Origin: Vermamoeba vermiformis
Taxonomy: Eukaryota; Tubulinea; Echinamoebida
NCBI GenBank assembly: GCA_045837725.1
Contig: JBEWZL010000089.1
Location: 62,001 to 126,000 of the forward strand
Direction: 5' to 3'
DNA length: 64,000 nt
Shown: positions 41,846 to 53,682 of the stretch, one piece after another
Numbering within the stretch: position 1 is the stretch's first letter
Layout: each line of letters opens with the position of its first letter
Translations under genes and position numbers: made by a program
Notes under the pieces: generated by a model
Database searches by the model: none
What the model was told of the DNA's origin: nothing
The model's input: only the letters and a program-made list of their open reading frames with translations

Positions 41846-44646
41846 TTATTCTCTGACTTTGTGCGGTGCAAACTGTTCCTTGTTGGCCAGATATTCGGGA
41901 TTAGGACTCTGCGAGGGCTTTGCTTGAACATTGTCCGTTCTGCTCGTGTTCTCGATCAAACTCTCAGCGACCATGAAGATAAAGCGATAATATTTGGCCT
42001 CTTCGTCGCGATCAGCAAACAGTTGATTGAACTTGGCCATTTCTTTGAAGTTCGCTTTCCACGCGGCAATTTGATCGCCGTACAGCACCGAATTGGCGTT
42101 CAAATACTCGAGCGGTCTCATGTACACTTCGCGCAACGACGAAACGTCACCGCGGTACATCTGTCGCACGTTTTGGAACAGCTGCACTAAGAGCCGTGGT
42201 GACTGCGCGAGAGACAAATCAATGATCGATTGCACGGCTTCGAGTGGCGCTACTTGATCCGCATTCAACATGATCGCTGCAACAACGATAATTAGCTCCT
42301 ATTTCAATGGTATTAGCTTAATACATACAGGTCAGTTCTACGGCCATGGCTGCCTGTCGCTTCTTCAACAGCGCCACCATCATGCGCACAGTGTTCGTTT
42401 GATTGAAGTGTGCTCGAGCACGTTTAACGTCCTCCAGCAGCACCGCCAATTTTTCCAATTTTCCCTGCGGTACCAAGTCAGCTTCAGCCACAGATGTCAC
42501 GTGTGTATATTCGACTTACGGTCAGTGCGTAAAGTCCTCCCAACGAGCCAAAAGTGTTGCCATCAGGCACGAGTTTCAATTCTAAAATTCTGTCGTAAAT
42601 TTTCTCGCACTTGGTAATGTCTCGGTAGTGGCTGTACACGATCAAAAATTGATTGAAAAATCTCGTCGGTGGCACAATGCCTCTGTCTTCGACGATCCTG
42701 CACAGACGCATCCATTAGTAAAAACACATAATTTAAGCCGACCAACGACGTACTTGAGAATCTCTTCCATGCCCTTAATGTCCTTGCGCTTGAATGGCAC
42801 GTGCAGCCACACGTCAAACAGCGTGCTGTCGGGCTCAATGCCTTTGTTCTGCATCTCTTTGAACAAGTCCGCAATGGCGTCCAAATCTGTTGCGAGGAGT
42901 CAGTCAGTCGCGTCATTAACAAATGCTCAATGCACGCACCGTCTTTTTCAGCAAAGTACTGGATCATAATGGTGAAGTAGAACACGTTCGGTTTGAAGCC
43001 CCTAATAACACTTGTCAGCTTGTGCCTCGATATTTGCATTGTTGACGTACATTTGCAACATCTCCGCGCTGTATTTTTGCGCGTTGCTCAAGTCATCCAA
43101 CTTCAAAAACATGTGAATAATGTTGTTGTACATGGCCAAGATGACCGTATTTTGTTTCTTCATCATTTCTAATACCTGGTGCAACAGACTGGTTAACCAC
43201 GATACTGGACGTTTATATCATAGACATCGTCTTACTCCCAAGGCCTTTTCGACTTGAAGCTTGGAGCAGTAGTAATTGAGAATTAGCACGTAGCTGTTGG
43301 GACCGAAGTTGGTGCCGAATTTGCGGCCCAAGTCCAAAATATCCAGGGCTCGCTTCACGTCACCTTGCTGTATTATATCACACGATATTAGTTTAATGCA
43401 TCATTCACATTGATGTTCTAATTACCCTCAGACGAGCAGACAACAAAAGGTTCCAAAAAGCCTGAAGGAATCGAGGTTAGCATGAGATTAGTGCCAGTTA
43501 TACTATATACATACCTCTTCGGGTGAGAGATCGTTCTCGACAATTTCCGCGAATAAAGTGCGCACGAGAGCCTCAGGGTCGTACAACTTGGCTTCGTCGC
43601 TGAAGATGACCTTGGCGAGTGAGTGCACTGTTTTCTCGTCGAGTGGAACGCCTTCAACTTTCATCAACTTCCAGAACTTGATGGCCTCTGCGATATCTCC
43701 CTATTAATATTGATTAGAAATAGCATTCAACACAGTCAGATCCAGATCTAAACGCACCTTTACAGCGCACATATCAATCAAAATGTTGTACGTGTCAACA
43801 GTGGGCTGCAAATTGTAGGTTGAAATGATCTCGGTGAAGAATTTGATGGCAGCGTTGTGATTGTTCATTTCTTTGTAGGCAGCCAGCATCGTGTTGCTCA
43901 CGAGAATGTTCGGTGTAATTCCTGCGAGGGGTCGTCTTGTCAACACATGCTCACTATTAACAATGACTATATACGTACCTGCATCTAACATCTCTTTCCA
44001 GAGTGCCTCGGCTGATTTGATCGCACGATTGCGCGCGTAAATGGTCAACATGACGTTGTACGAGATGACGTTGAGTTTGAGGGTCGGATCTCGATTTTTC
44101 CAAAACTTGGTAGCGCCCTTTAGATCTGATTTGCCTAGCTGTTGCAACTGCCTCGTGAATAATTTAACGTGCACATCTGCTTCTGTTTCAGGGGAGTCGA
44201 CGATCTGTTGCGACCTGTTCCTTTTCTGTGAAGGCTTGGCAGCCAAGTTGCTGCGCTCAACGCGTCGCTTAAAATCAGGGTCTTCTCCTTCGATATTGTC
44301 CGAGTCATCAACTTTGTCCGAGTATTGACGCGAAAAACAGATCGTGCTGCCAAATCCAGATGCGATCGACTGTTTGGTAACTCTATTGCACGATCGAGTT
44401 GTTGCAAATATACTTTGTGAATTATTCGAAGACGTTCTCCCTGGTAAAAGGATATATTAGAATTAATTAGTATTTGTTTTGATTTTACAGATCCAATAAA
44501 TCAGAATATGAGTGCAATATTATTTATATGACGCATTAATCGATTATTAAATAATAAAAGTATAAACTGGTCATAACGAAAAGCGGCTTACTGACGGCTG
44601 ATCTGGATCCCAATTTCAATAATCTTGGTGCCAATCGCTGCAACAT
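41846..44646 (-). CDS. Mitochondrial-type pentatricopeptide-repeat (PPR) protein
   Basis: Twelve exons: 44592-44646, 43979-44440, 43758-43921, 43515-43700, 43426-43461, 43236-43367, 43051-43175, 42940-43001, 42754-42886, 42520-42697, 42329-42464, 41846-42276; in phase, 699 residues. The start MLQRLAPRLLKLGSRSAV is an Arg/Leu-rich presequence typical of mitochondrial import. PPR motifs of about 35 residues are spread through the protein: LNVISYNVMLTIYARN, TPNILVSNTMLAAYKEM, QPTVDTYNILIDMCA, KPNVFYFTIMIQYFAE, EPDSTLFDVWLHVPF, VPDGNTFGSLGGLYAL. PPR proteins bind organelle RNA for processing, stability or translation. The stop is embedded in AATAAA. Confidence 0.88.
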
Positions 44647-44922
44647 TTCTAGTATTTAATATATAATACAAAAATAAATAAATAGAAATTATTTAAGCTG
44701 TTTGTCTTGTTTTCGCGTTGAGTTCAGCGATCAGATCCTCTCTTCTCAAGCAGCCAACAACAACAAAAATCTACAACTAGTATTGTCGTGTAGTGACCAA
44801 TAATGACAACAAAAATAAAACTGAAACGGGCAGCATTTCACCACCAAATTTTTTTAAACGCAATTTGTTAGATCTTGATCTAAGAACAACCACTTTTATT
44901 ACTTGTATATTAGTTAAAATCA
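44647..44922. promoter_or_regulatory. Divergent promoter region
   Basis: 276 bp between the PPR ATG (minus) and the first MORC ATG (plus). AT-rich; no specific element recognised. Confidence 0.35.
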
Positions 44923-47897
44923 ATGGATGGCGAGGAATTTTTAAAACATAGCACGGTAAGCCTAATTACTCAGGTCCCTTTTTATAAGATCGAGCGATAT
45001 TGTTACAAATTCAATTCACGGCCATAATTATTTAATTTTTTATAGACACACCCGAAATATTTGGAAAGTAATAGGTAAGATTCGCTTACAAACGCAGATT
45101 CAATTTTTAATCAATTAATACTTAATTTTATTTAGCACGTCGCATTCGTGGGCCTTTGGCGCTTTGGCAGAGTTATTTGGTATGAATACTAATATTTTAC
45201 TCGTAACGCACGGCTGACAGTCACTATTTGGTAGACAACGCGCAAGATGCGGACGCGACCCTAGTGACTATCGATGTACTTACCAACTTGGAGCACGGAA
45301 AGATACTAGTGGTGCAGGATAATGGTACGCACGATTTAATCTTACATTAGATCCGCAAGTTTAAAATCGTTAATAATTTCCAGGCACTGGCATGGACTAC
45401 AAAACTCTTCACAAAATGTTGTCATTCGGTCATTGTATAAAACAAGATGGAGATATTGGAAGATACGGCAACGGTTTCAAGAGTGGTAAGTGAACCTTCA
45501 TTATTTAGACTTGTTTCTGATGAGGATTCAAAGGCTCAATGCGAATGGGCAGCGATGCGATTGTGTTCACCAAAGACGGCACAACAAAGAGTGTCGGCAT
45601 GTTGTCACGAACATTTCTTGAAAAGACAAATGCGACAGAAGTGCTCGTGCCAATGGTGTCGTGGTCTGAACACACGGGCGACATGATCTTCAGAGGCACG
45701 TCTAAAGAGTCCAAGTTCATGCAAAACAGCTTGAGAGTCATTCACGGTGAGTAATACCTCCCTGTGGGCATTAAATCTGATGCACTGTTACATTAGAGCA
45801 CTCTCCATTTCACGGCATGAACGATATCGAAACCCAATTCGATTTTATTGAAGAAAAAGGCACGCGTATAGTGATCTGGAATTTACGAATTGTCGAAAAC
45901 ACGCACAAATATGAGCTAGACTTTGATTATGACAGCCACGACATCTATTTGAATGCTGATGTAAGTCTTCGTTAGTACTCGTCAAGTTTTAACCATTTCA
46001 TCAGCTCCTTCCGGACAAAAATCCCCGAGAAACACTTGACTCGCAAAAGAACGATCATCTAGCCTCGTTGCGCAAATATCTGACAATCTTGTATATGGTA
46101 CCCAAAATGAAAATAGTGCTGCGAGGAGTTCCTGTCAAGTACGTCGAGCTGTTAATTCTGTATCGTATCTAACATGGTCTTAGAACTGTAATATATTCGA
46201 AGACTCTTCACATGGCAAAAACAACGCTCTACAGACCAAAAGGGCACGAAGAAATTAAAATCACTTTTGGTTTCAATCCTGATAGACGCGTGTACGGCCT
46301 AATGTTGTACAACAAAAACAGGTATGTTCAATAGAATGTCGCTATTGGATTACTAGCATTATTTATTGTAGACTGATCGAATCATTTTTGCCTGTGGGAA
46401 TTCACAACGACCACAGCAGTCGTGCAAAAGGTGTGCTCGGCATTTGCGAAGCGAATTACTTACAGCCAACGCACAACAAACAGGTATGATTTGCTCGCCC
46501 TTAAGACACGGCTTATAACAAATGAACAGAAATTCGTCGCCACGGCGGACTACAACAAACTAAAGGCCGAACTCGCTAAGCGGCTGCGAATTTATTGGAA
46601 CGCGTTGGATCTGCTCGGAAGAATTGGTGAATTTTGGCAGACCGAGAAAAACCCAGATGAAGAGTGGGTCCAGTGCGATCGATGCTTGAAAGTACGAGCA
46701 ATCTTTTTGCTGTGAAACTCTAGCTCTAACTCTGCATTCCATAGTGGCGATTTTTAGAAAAACGAAAGCACTACCTCAAGAACGTGACATTCACTTGCCC
46801 GCTGCTGTACAAAGACAAAACGGAGGTTAAAAATGGCATTCCAGAGGCCTGTCAAGTACCACAGGACCCAGATTGCATACACTCGCACGTGATGTTTCAA
46901 TCTACCGAAAAAGACGATAGAGCTCCAGTACGTCCTTTCCGTTATGTTAACAACCATGTGCTGATCGTATCACTAGGCGGGACGTGAAAAGTGGGTTGGC
47001 GCGCGTGTCTCTTTGTATTGGGATTCGTATGACAAGTGGTACGAAGGCGTTATTCTCGATTACGATGAAAAGAAGAACAAGTACAAAGTGCAGTACGATG
47101 ACGGAGATTTGATGTGGGAATCGTACGATGATGGATTTAAAATATTGAAATTAGCCTCGAATAAGAAAGAAACAAGCAACAAAGAAAGCAAAGTTGAGAA
47201 GAGGAGTCAGGCGAAGAAAGAAGAGGCGCCAACACCTGTCCCTGTTCCTAAAAAACTTCAAAAGGTTCGTTGCTTCTGCTCCATTTCACTGTGTTAACGA
47301 TGATAATAGAGGAGAATATCACAAGTCTCTAGCCCTCAAGAAAATGACCGACCAGCCAAGCGACTTCGATGGACGCGAAGTTTGATGAACGCCCACAAAA
47401 CCAAGTATGCCACGACAATTAGCGAGAAACAAGACGACAGCGAGGTTGTACAAGTGCTGAAGAAGAAGCTGTCGTTCATTGTGAACTCGCTGGCCAAACG
47501 AGGACTGATCACGACAGACTTCATCGATCTTGTTGAAGAAGATAATGTGATTGAGCTCGATGAGGTCAAGCTGTGCGAATCACTCACCATTGGTAGCAAC
47601 AGCAATAATAATAGCAACACTAACGGCCACACAAACAACAATACAAATTCAAACCGTGCCTACTCCGAAGAAGAGTACGATGTACATAATAGCAGTCGCA
47701 GTGAAATGTTTGATGCCAATGGCAATGCTTTGGTTGACCGACGCGACGAAGAAGAGGAAGAGTTCATTGAGTACGATGGGGAGGAAGACAATGACGAGGA
47801 ATTAGCTAGTGAGGAGCACGACGAAGATAATACCACCAACAATACTAATAATACCTCTAGTGTCGCACGACCTGTGCCCTTCATTCAATTCTTGTAA
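44923..47897 (+). CDS. MORC-family GHKL ATPase with CW zinc finger and Tudor-like domain, copy 1
   Basis: Fourteen exons from 44923-44955 to 47310-47897, in phase, 759 residues. GHKL ATPase motifs: N box ELFDNAQDADATLV, then VVQDNGTGMDYKTLHKML and MORC-specific SFGHCIKQDGDIGRYGNG FKSG. The S5-like domain includes VPMVSWSE and NLRIVENTHKYELD. The CW zinc finger reads EEWVQCDRCLKWRF...CPLL...CQVPQDPDC, split by the intron at 46692-46744. A Tudor/agenet-like domain follows (VSLYWDSYDKWYEG, KYKVQYDDGDLMWESYDDG). The C-terminal part has a helix LKKKLSFIVNSLAKRG, an Asn-rich and acidic linker, and ends PFIQFL. MORC ATPases clamp DNA and compact or silence chromatin; CW fingers read methylated H3K4. 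Confidence 0.93.
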
Positions 47898-48025
47898 TAT
47901 AATTTTATTAAATTTAGTTTGGCGCGCAATTTTAGTTTTGTTTCCGAAAGTTACCGAAATAGTTTCTTGCGAACATCACGATGTACAACAACACAGTATT
48001 AGCTCGTTTGTTAATATAATAACCC

Positions 48026-50753
48026 ATGGAAGACGAGGAATTTTTAAAACACAGTACAGTAAGCACAGATCAGCCACAGATGATCTGATCAGATCTGGTG
48101 TTGTTGTCATTAGTTAATTTTATAATATTTTTGTAGACACATCCCAAGTACCTAGAAAGCAACAGGTGAGTTTTCACCTACTGTGCTAGATGTGGACTAA
48201 ATATTATTTACTTATTTTTATTGACAGCACGTCGCATTCTTGGGTCTTCGGCGCAATGGCAGAATTATTTGGTAAGCACTTGTGAATTATTCAAATTATT
48301 TCCGCTTCTGATCTGTTTTGTAGACAACGCTCAAGATGCGAAAGCTACTCTAGTCACTATTGATGTCATTGATGATGCCGAATACGTAAAGATGATGTCT
48401 GTGCAAGATAATGGTGAGTTCGAGTAAAAGTCTCCTTTCAGTTTCGAACATCAATTCTGACAAGATCTGCTGACAACCCAGGTGTGGGCATGGACTACAA
48501 AACTCTGCACAAAATGTTGTCATTCGGTCATTGCACGAAACAAGAAGGAGATATTGGAAGATACGGCAACGGTTTCAAGAGTGGTAAGTGAACATTCATT
48601 TTATTTAGAGCGGTGTTCTGATGAGGATTCAAAGGCTCAATGCGAATGGGCAGCGATGCAATTGTGTTCACCAAAGACGGCACAACAAAGAGTGTTGGCA
48701 TGCTGTCACGAACATTTCTTGAAAAGACAAATGCGACAGAAGTGCTCGTGCCAATGGTGTCGTGGTCTGAACGCACGGGCGAGCAGTTGTTCACTGGTGA
48801 CACGAAAGAGTCCAAGTTCATGCAAAACAGCTTGAAAGTCATTCACGGTAAGGCCTCAAGTCACATTTGAACGTAATCTAATTGCCGTGCAGAGCACTCT
48901 CCATTTCACGGCATGAAAGACCTTGAAGCCCAATTCGATTTTATTGACGAAAGGGGCACGCGCATAGTGATTTGGAACTTGCGCAAGATTGAAAATTCTC
49001 ACGACTTTGAGTTAGATTTTGATCATGATGAAACTGACATTCTTCTCAGAGACGCTGTAAGTACTCGGGTATCTCTTATGAACCGATTATTAACAGTTCA
49101 AAAGACGTTTGAAAACAATAGAAACATGGACTCAGAAACCAATGAGTACCTTATTTCGCTGAAGATGTACTTGAAGATTCTCTATATGGTCCCGAAAATG
49201 AAGTTCATCTTGCGTGGTGAACGCGTCAGAACCGTGATCTACCCAAAGACATTGCACCTCGCCAAGACAACCGTGTACCGCCCCAAGGCCCATGGTGATG
49301 TGAAGATCACGTATGGATTCAATCATAATCGCCGTATATTCGGCATGATGCTGTACAATAAGAACAGGTATGATGTGATATAATGCACAATAATAGTACT
49401 CGAGCTAATGACGTGTTGCAGATTGATCGAGTCGTTCTTACCGCTGGGCATTCACACCGAGCACAGCAGTCGAGGCAAAGGTGTGATGGGCGTGTGCGAC
49501 GCTGACTTCTTGCAGCCCACGCACAACAAACAAGTACGGAACGACCACATGAACAACTATCCGATCTAACGTCTCATGTAGAAATTCGTCGCAACTGCTG
49601 ACTATCACAAGCTCAAGCTAGAGCTAGCACGACGACTGCGTGTTTATTGGGACAGCTGCAACATGAACGGCAGAATTGGTAACTTTTGGGAACTGCCAAA
49701 GAACCCCGACGAAGATTGGATTCAATGCGATACTTGTCTCAAATGGCGCCATCTCACAAAGACAAATAGCTCGCTGAAAGAGGCAGATAAGTTCACGTGC
49801 TCCATGCTTGAATTGCACCCAACTGAAAGACAAAAAGAAAAGGCAGACCAGACCGATTTACCTGACGCGTGCAAGGTGCCTCAAGTGGCTAACTGCATGT
49901 ATTCGAAAATCGTGTTTTTAGCAACTGAAGGAAAGAAGCGCAAGATACCTGTAAGCCTAGAGCCTTCTATGATGGTGCTAAACTGACCATCCACTCAGCC
50001 TGGCCGAGAACATTGGATCGGTGCACGCGTGTCGTTGTATTGGAGCTCTTACGACAAATGGTTCGAAGGCGAGGTCGTAGACTATGACAACGCGAAGAAC
50101 AAGTACAAAGTGAGGTACGACGACGGAGATCTGTTGTGGGAGACGTACGATGACGGATTCAACATTTTGACATTGCCTGGAGGAAAGAAGAACGTCAATA
50201 CAAGAAAGGTAAGCAACTTATCAACAAATGGAATAACAGTTCTGACTCTGAGTAGCGGAAGAAGCCATTGAATTCTGATGACGAGTCTGAAGATGACGAA
50301 GAGAGCAGCGAAAGACCGAAAAAGAAGCAAAAGAAGAACAAATCCGAGGCTAGTGACGAGGAGAACAACGGTGAATTTGAAAGTCAGAACACAATACGAG
50401 AGAACAGAATGCTGAAGAAGAAGCTGTCGTTCATTGTGAACTCGCTGGCCAAACGAGGACTGATCACGACAGACTTCATCGACCTTGTCGAAGAAGACAA
50501 TGTGATTGAGCTCGATGAGGTCAAGCTGTGCGAATCTTTGACAGTCAACAACACTACCGACAATAATAACAACACGAATAGCCGCACCAAGGCACGCAAC
50601 AGCATATATGTAAATAACAATAACAACGAGAACTCGAGGTCGCCTTCCCCGATGGACCACGCAGGCTCGTACGATGATTACTCGGGCAATGGAATAGAGC
50701 CTGACAACAACGCCAGTGGAACCACAGAAGTGCCATTTATACAGTTCTTGTGA
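48026..50753 (+). CDS. MORC-family GHKL ATPase with CW zinc finger and Tudor-like domain, copy 2
   Basis: Tandem paralogue of the preceding gene, starting 128 bp after its stop. Exons: 48026-48058, 48137-48165, 48228-48271, 48324-48413, 48482-48583, 48635-48847, 48893-49056, 49097-49367, 49422-49533, 49582-49950, 49999-50208, 50256-50753. Same order: GHKL (ELFDNAQDAKATLV, QDNGVGMDYKTLHKML), CW finger (DWIQCDTCLKWRHL...CSMLEL...CKVPQVANC), Tudor-like (VSLYWSSYDKWFEG), KKKLSFIVNSLAKRG helix, Asn-rich linker, PFIQFL end with TGA. It lacks the introns that copy 1 has at 46139 and 46692. The 40-nt intron at 49057-49096 leaves the next exon one base out of phase, yet read-through of it is in frame, so it may be retained or the sequence may carry an indel. 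Confidence 0.92.
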
Positions 50754-50905
50754 ACATAATGTAAATAGGTCCTGTAAATATCGGATCTCATGCTTGCGCA
50801 CAAAAAACTACTATTACGCTAGCGTTCGGTACGATTTTTCTTACGCGAACTCAGAGTCCAAAAAGAAAATCTTTTGCATGGCCTTAAAGATAAATAACAA
50901 TACTA

Positions 50906-52984
50906 ATGGCTAAGAAATTATTGATTTCTATTGCCGTTGTCTTGGCCTTCGTTGCCCTTATTTCAGCGCAATCCATCCCAGATCAAGATTGGGGCTATAT
51001 TACCGTCAGACCAAAAGCCCATATGTTTTGGTGCGCACTTATATTAATTACCTAACACATGCACGAGCTAAGAATATTAATTAGGTGGTTGTATGGTACT
51101 TCTAACAAGGCACAACGTCCTCAAACTCCTCTTGTAATGTGGTAAGATTTTAATTTAAACTTGCATGAATTATAATACTACTAGTAAAATCTTGATGAAT
51201 GACGACAGATTTAAAGTTAAAAATCGATATTATTTCAATAATCCGAAAATAAAATTATTTGGTAGGTTGCAAGGCGGCCCTGGAGCTAGCGGCACTGGTA
51301 CGATCTTTAATTGTTTAAATATATTGCTATACGAGATTTGAATACCGTTAAAGGATTTGGATAGACTTAGACTATTCCAACCAGATTTCCAAATCTGACT
51401 ATTTTCTCTCAACCCTCACATTTTCAACGGTAGGCTTCGGTAATTTCGAGGAGATCGGTCCTCTTGATGTTAATCAGAACCCTCGTCCCTATTCGTGGGT
51501 CAAAGCGTACGTATCGTCGATCTGGTTTACTTCCATACTGATCAACGTTATTTTCTTCACTAGTGCCAACTTGCTCTTTGTTGATAATCCTGTCGGTAAG
51601 CCGACATCAGTTACATCAAAGTATAGCGGTTCTGACTTACAATAGGCACTGGCTACTCGTACGTCGAGGATGACAGCGCGTACACGACCAACGAGAAGCA
51701 GATCGCTTCAGACTTGCTCGCATTGCTCTCTGGCTTTTTGAAGAAGTACCCCGTGTTCCAACGCACCCCCTTCTACATCTTCTCGGAGTCGTACGGTAAG
51801 CAGAATTTCAAATTTACCTGGTTTGGGATTCGATTTAATTTATGGCTTTGATTGACTAGGTGGTAAAATGGCTGCGTCATTCGCAAAAGCTTTGTATGAC
51901 GCTATTCAGGCTGGCAAAATCCAATGTACGTTCGGCGGTGTTGCGATGGGTGACTCGTGGATCGATCCAATGTCATTTGTCAATGCATGGGGTCCTTATC
52001 TGTACACGATGGGTGAAATCGATGGCAATGGCTTGGCTCAGATTAATGCTGCTGCTGCTGCCACTCAACAGTTGGTGAATCAACAGCAATGGGCTGCCGC
52101 TACCAATCAGTGGGGCAACACCGAACAAATTCTCGAAGACGTACGTACTCGCATAGAACAAAAGGATATTCGGCGAATTAAACGTGCTCGTGTAGGTCTC
52201 TATGAACGTCAACTTCTACAATATCCTTGACCGCACTGGTGATAACATGAGTACGTTCGAGCGTGTCGAGCCAAGCGCTTTTGGAAATGTTAATGTTAGT
52301 TTTGAACAGAGAAGCGCGGCTTGAGACCGTTCTCGGAAATCTTCTTGTCTCGATTCCAAGAGGATCCTTTGACTCAGCTCATGAACGGTCCTTTGAAAAC
52401 GAAACTTGGCATTCCTGACAACGTCACTTGGTAAGTGTCAATGTTGTTGCACTAGTTGTATGTCATACGACTAAAGATTTCGTTCGTGTGTACTAGGGCC
52501 ATGGAATCAGGCACTGTATTCAATTACTTGAGCGTGGACTTCATGCAAAGCGTCATTCCCACCGTGGACTACCTCCTGAAGAACAACGTCAATGTCATCG
52601 TAATCTCAGGCAACTTGGACTTGATTTGGTATTATTCTGTTATGCCATTAAATTTTGTGCGCTCGAAGCCAATTTTACTAACGTGGGAATCAGCTGCACC
52701 ATCGGCACTCTGAACTGGATGTCCAAACTGACCTGGCCAGGCTATCAAGGCTGGTATAACACTGACAATCAGCCCATCACTGTCAACAACTTGGTGGCTG
52801 GCTACATCAAGTCGTACCAGAACTTGTCGTTCTACACTATCTTCGGTGCTGGTCACATGGTACGCGCATACGAACACTGCAACAAAGTTGATTATGTTAT
52901 CGCTAATCATCACTACAGGTGCCTTATGATCAGCCGCAGACTGCTTTGACAATGTTGCAAACTGTTATCAACAACAACAAATAG
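50906..52984 (+). CDS. Secreted serine carboxypeptidase (S10, SCPEP1-like)
   Basis: Twelve exons: 50906-51030, 51085-51141, 51266-51297, 51434-51506, 51564-51595, 51646-51795, 51860-52140, 52196-52250, 52310-52430, 52497-52628, 52694-52859, 52919-52984; in phase, 429 residues. Signal peptide KKLLISIAVVLAFVALISA. The S10 features are all present: WLQGGPGASGTGFGNFEEIGP (oxyanion region, split by an intron), NLLFVDNPVGTGYSYV, nucleophile FSESYGGKM, Asp in VISGNLDLI and His in GAGHMVPYDQP. The DQDWGYITVR start and size match retinoid-inducible serine carboxypeptidase (SCPEP1) more than the larger cathepsin A. It removes C-terminal residues from peptides in lysosomes or outside the cell. A complete, probably active enzyme. 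Confidence 0.95.
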
Positions 52985-53682
52985 GCCGGGAATAAATTGC
53001 GCCTCCTGCGAGGTATTGCAATATTTCAAATACCGTAAATCGGACAAAACCTCGTAATCTCGGTAAAAATAAGATTTAAATTATTATAATCTTTGACATT
53101 GATCCGGATTCGTCGGGTAAAAAATTTGATGATATTAGTCATTGCAATTCTAAACTTTGATTACTTCCTTGGGTTTAGTGTAGTTTGTCGAATTCGCCCT
53201 TTCCTAAAGATCACAACCAGAAATGCCAGATAAAAGTTAGAAAGTGCGGTGACGGTTTCGGAATGTTCGTGGGTTCTTCCGTGACCTAACCCGAAACTTG
53301 ACACTAGTGCCTCATCGGCTGATGTTCGTAATGGTAATTCCGATTCATGAAATTGGCGCTAATGAAGCTAGTTACGCAAATAATAGCAATAGTATAAAGT
53401 TTATGCTTTTTTAGGAAACGAAACTTCACCACATTTCAAAGGACGGCAAAGAGTATCTTCAGTGCATAATCACTTCTGGCGCGTGCGCGTGCCGTAATCA
53501 AGGTAATCTCCGTGTGCACAGTGATTACAATAATTAATTTAATAAGAGTTATTCCGATTTGCGATTCACATAATAAAAACTTATTGTGCATCTGCCAGGG
53601 CGTTGCAACAACGATAAAAAGGCATCGCGTCCGTTCCATTCTTTTCAAGTCCCCTCTTTCAGCTCTCAAACACAACTCAACC
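52985..53682. other. Intergenic, no gene seen
   Basis: About 700 bp between the carboxypeptidase stop and the deaminase ATG. No conserved frame. The last 100 bp (pyrimidine-rich, with TCTTTTCAAGTCCCCTCTTT-like sequence before the ATG) look like a promoter and 5' UTR of a strongly expressed gene; this is inference. Confidence 0.4.

Noticed and set aside
50082-50801. 239-residue minus-strand frame with hydrophobic runs
   Set aside because: Antisense to the Tudor-like and C-terminal part of MORC copy 2; the hydrophobicity comes from reversing Asn/Asp/Lys codons.
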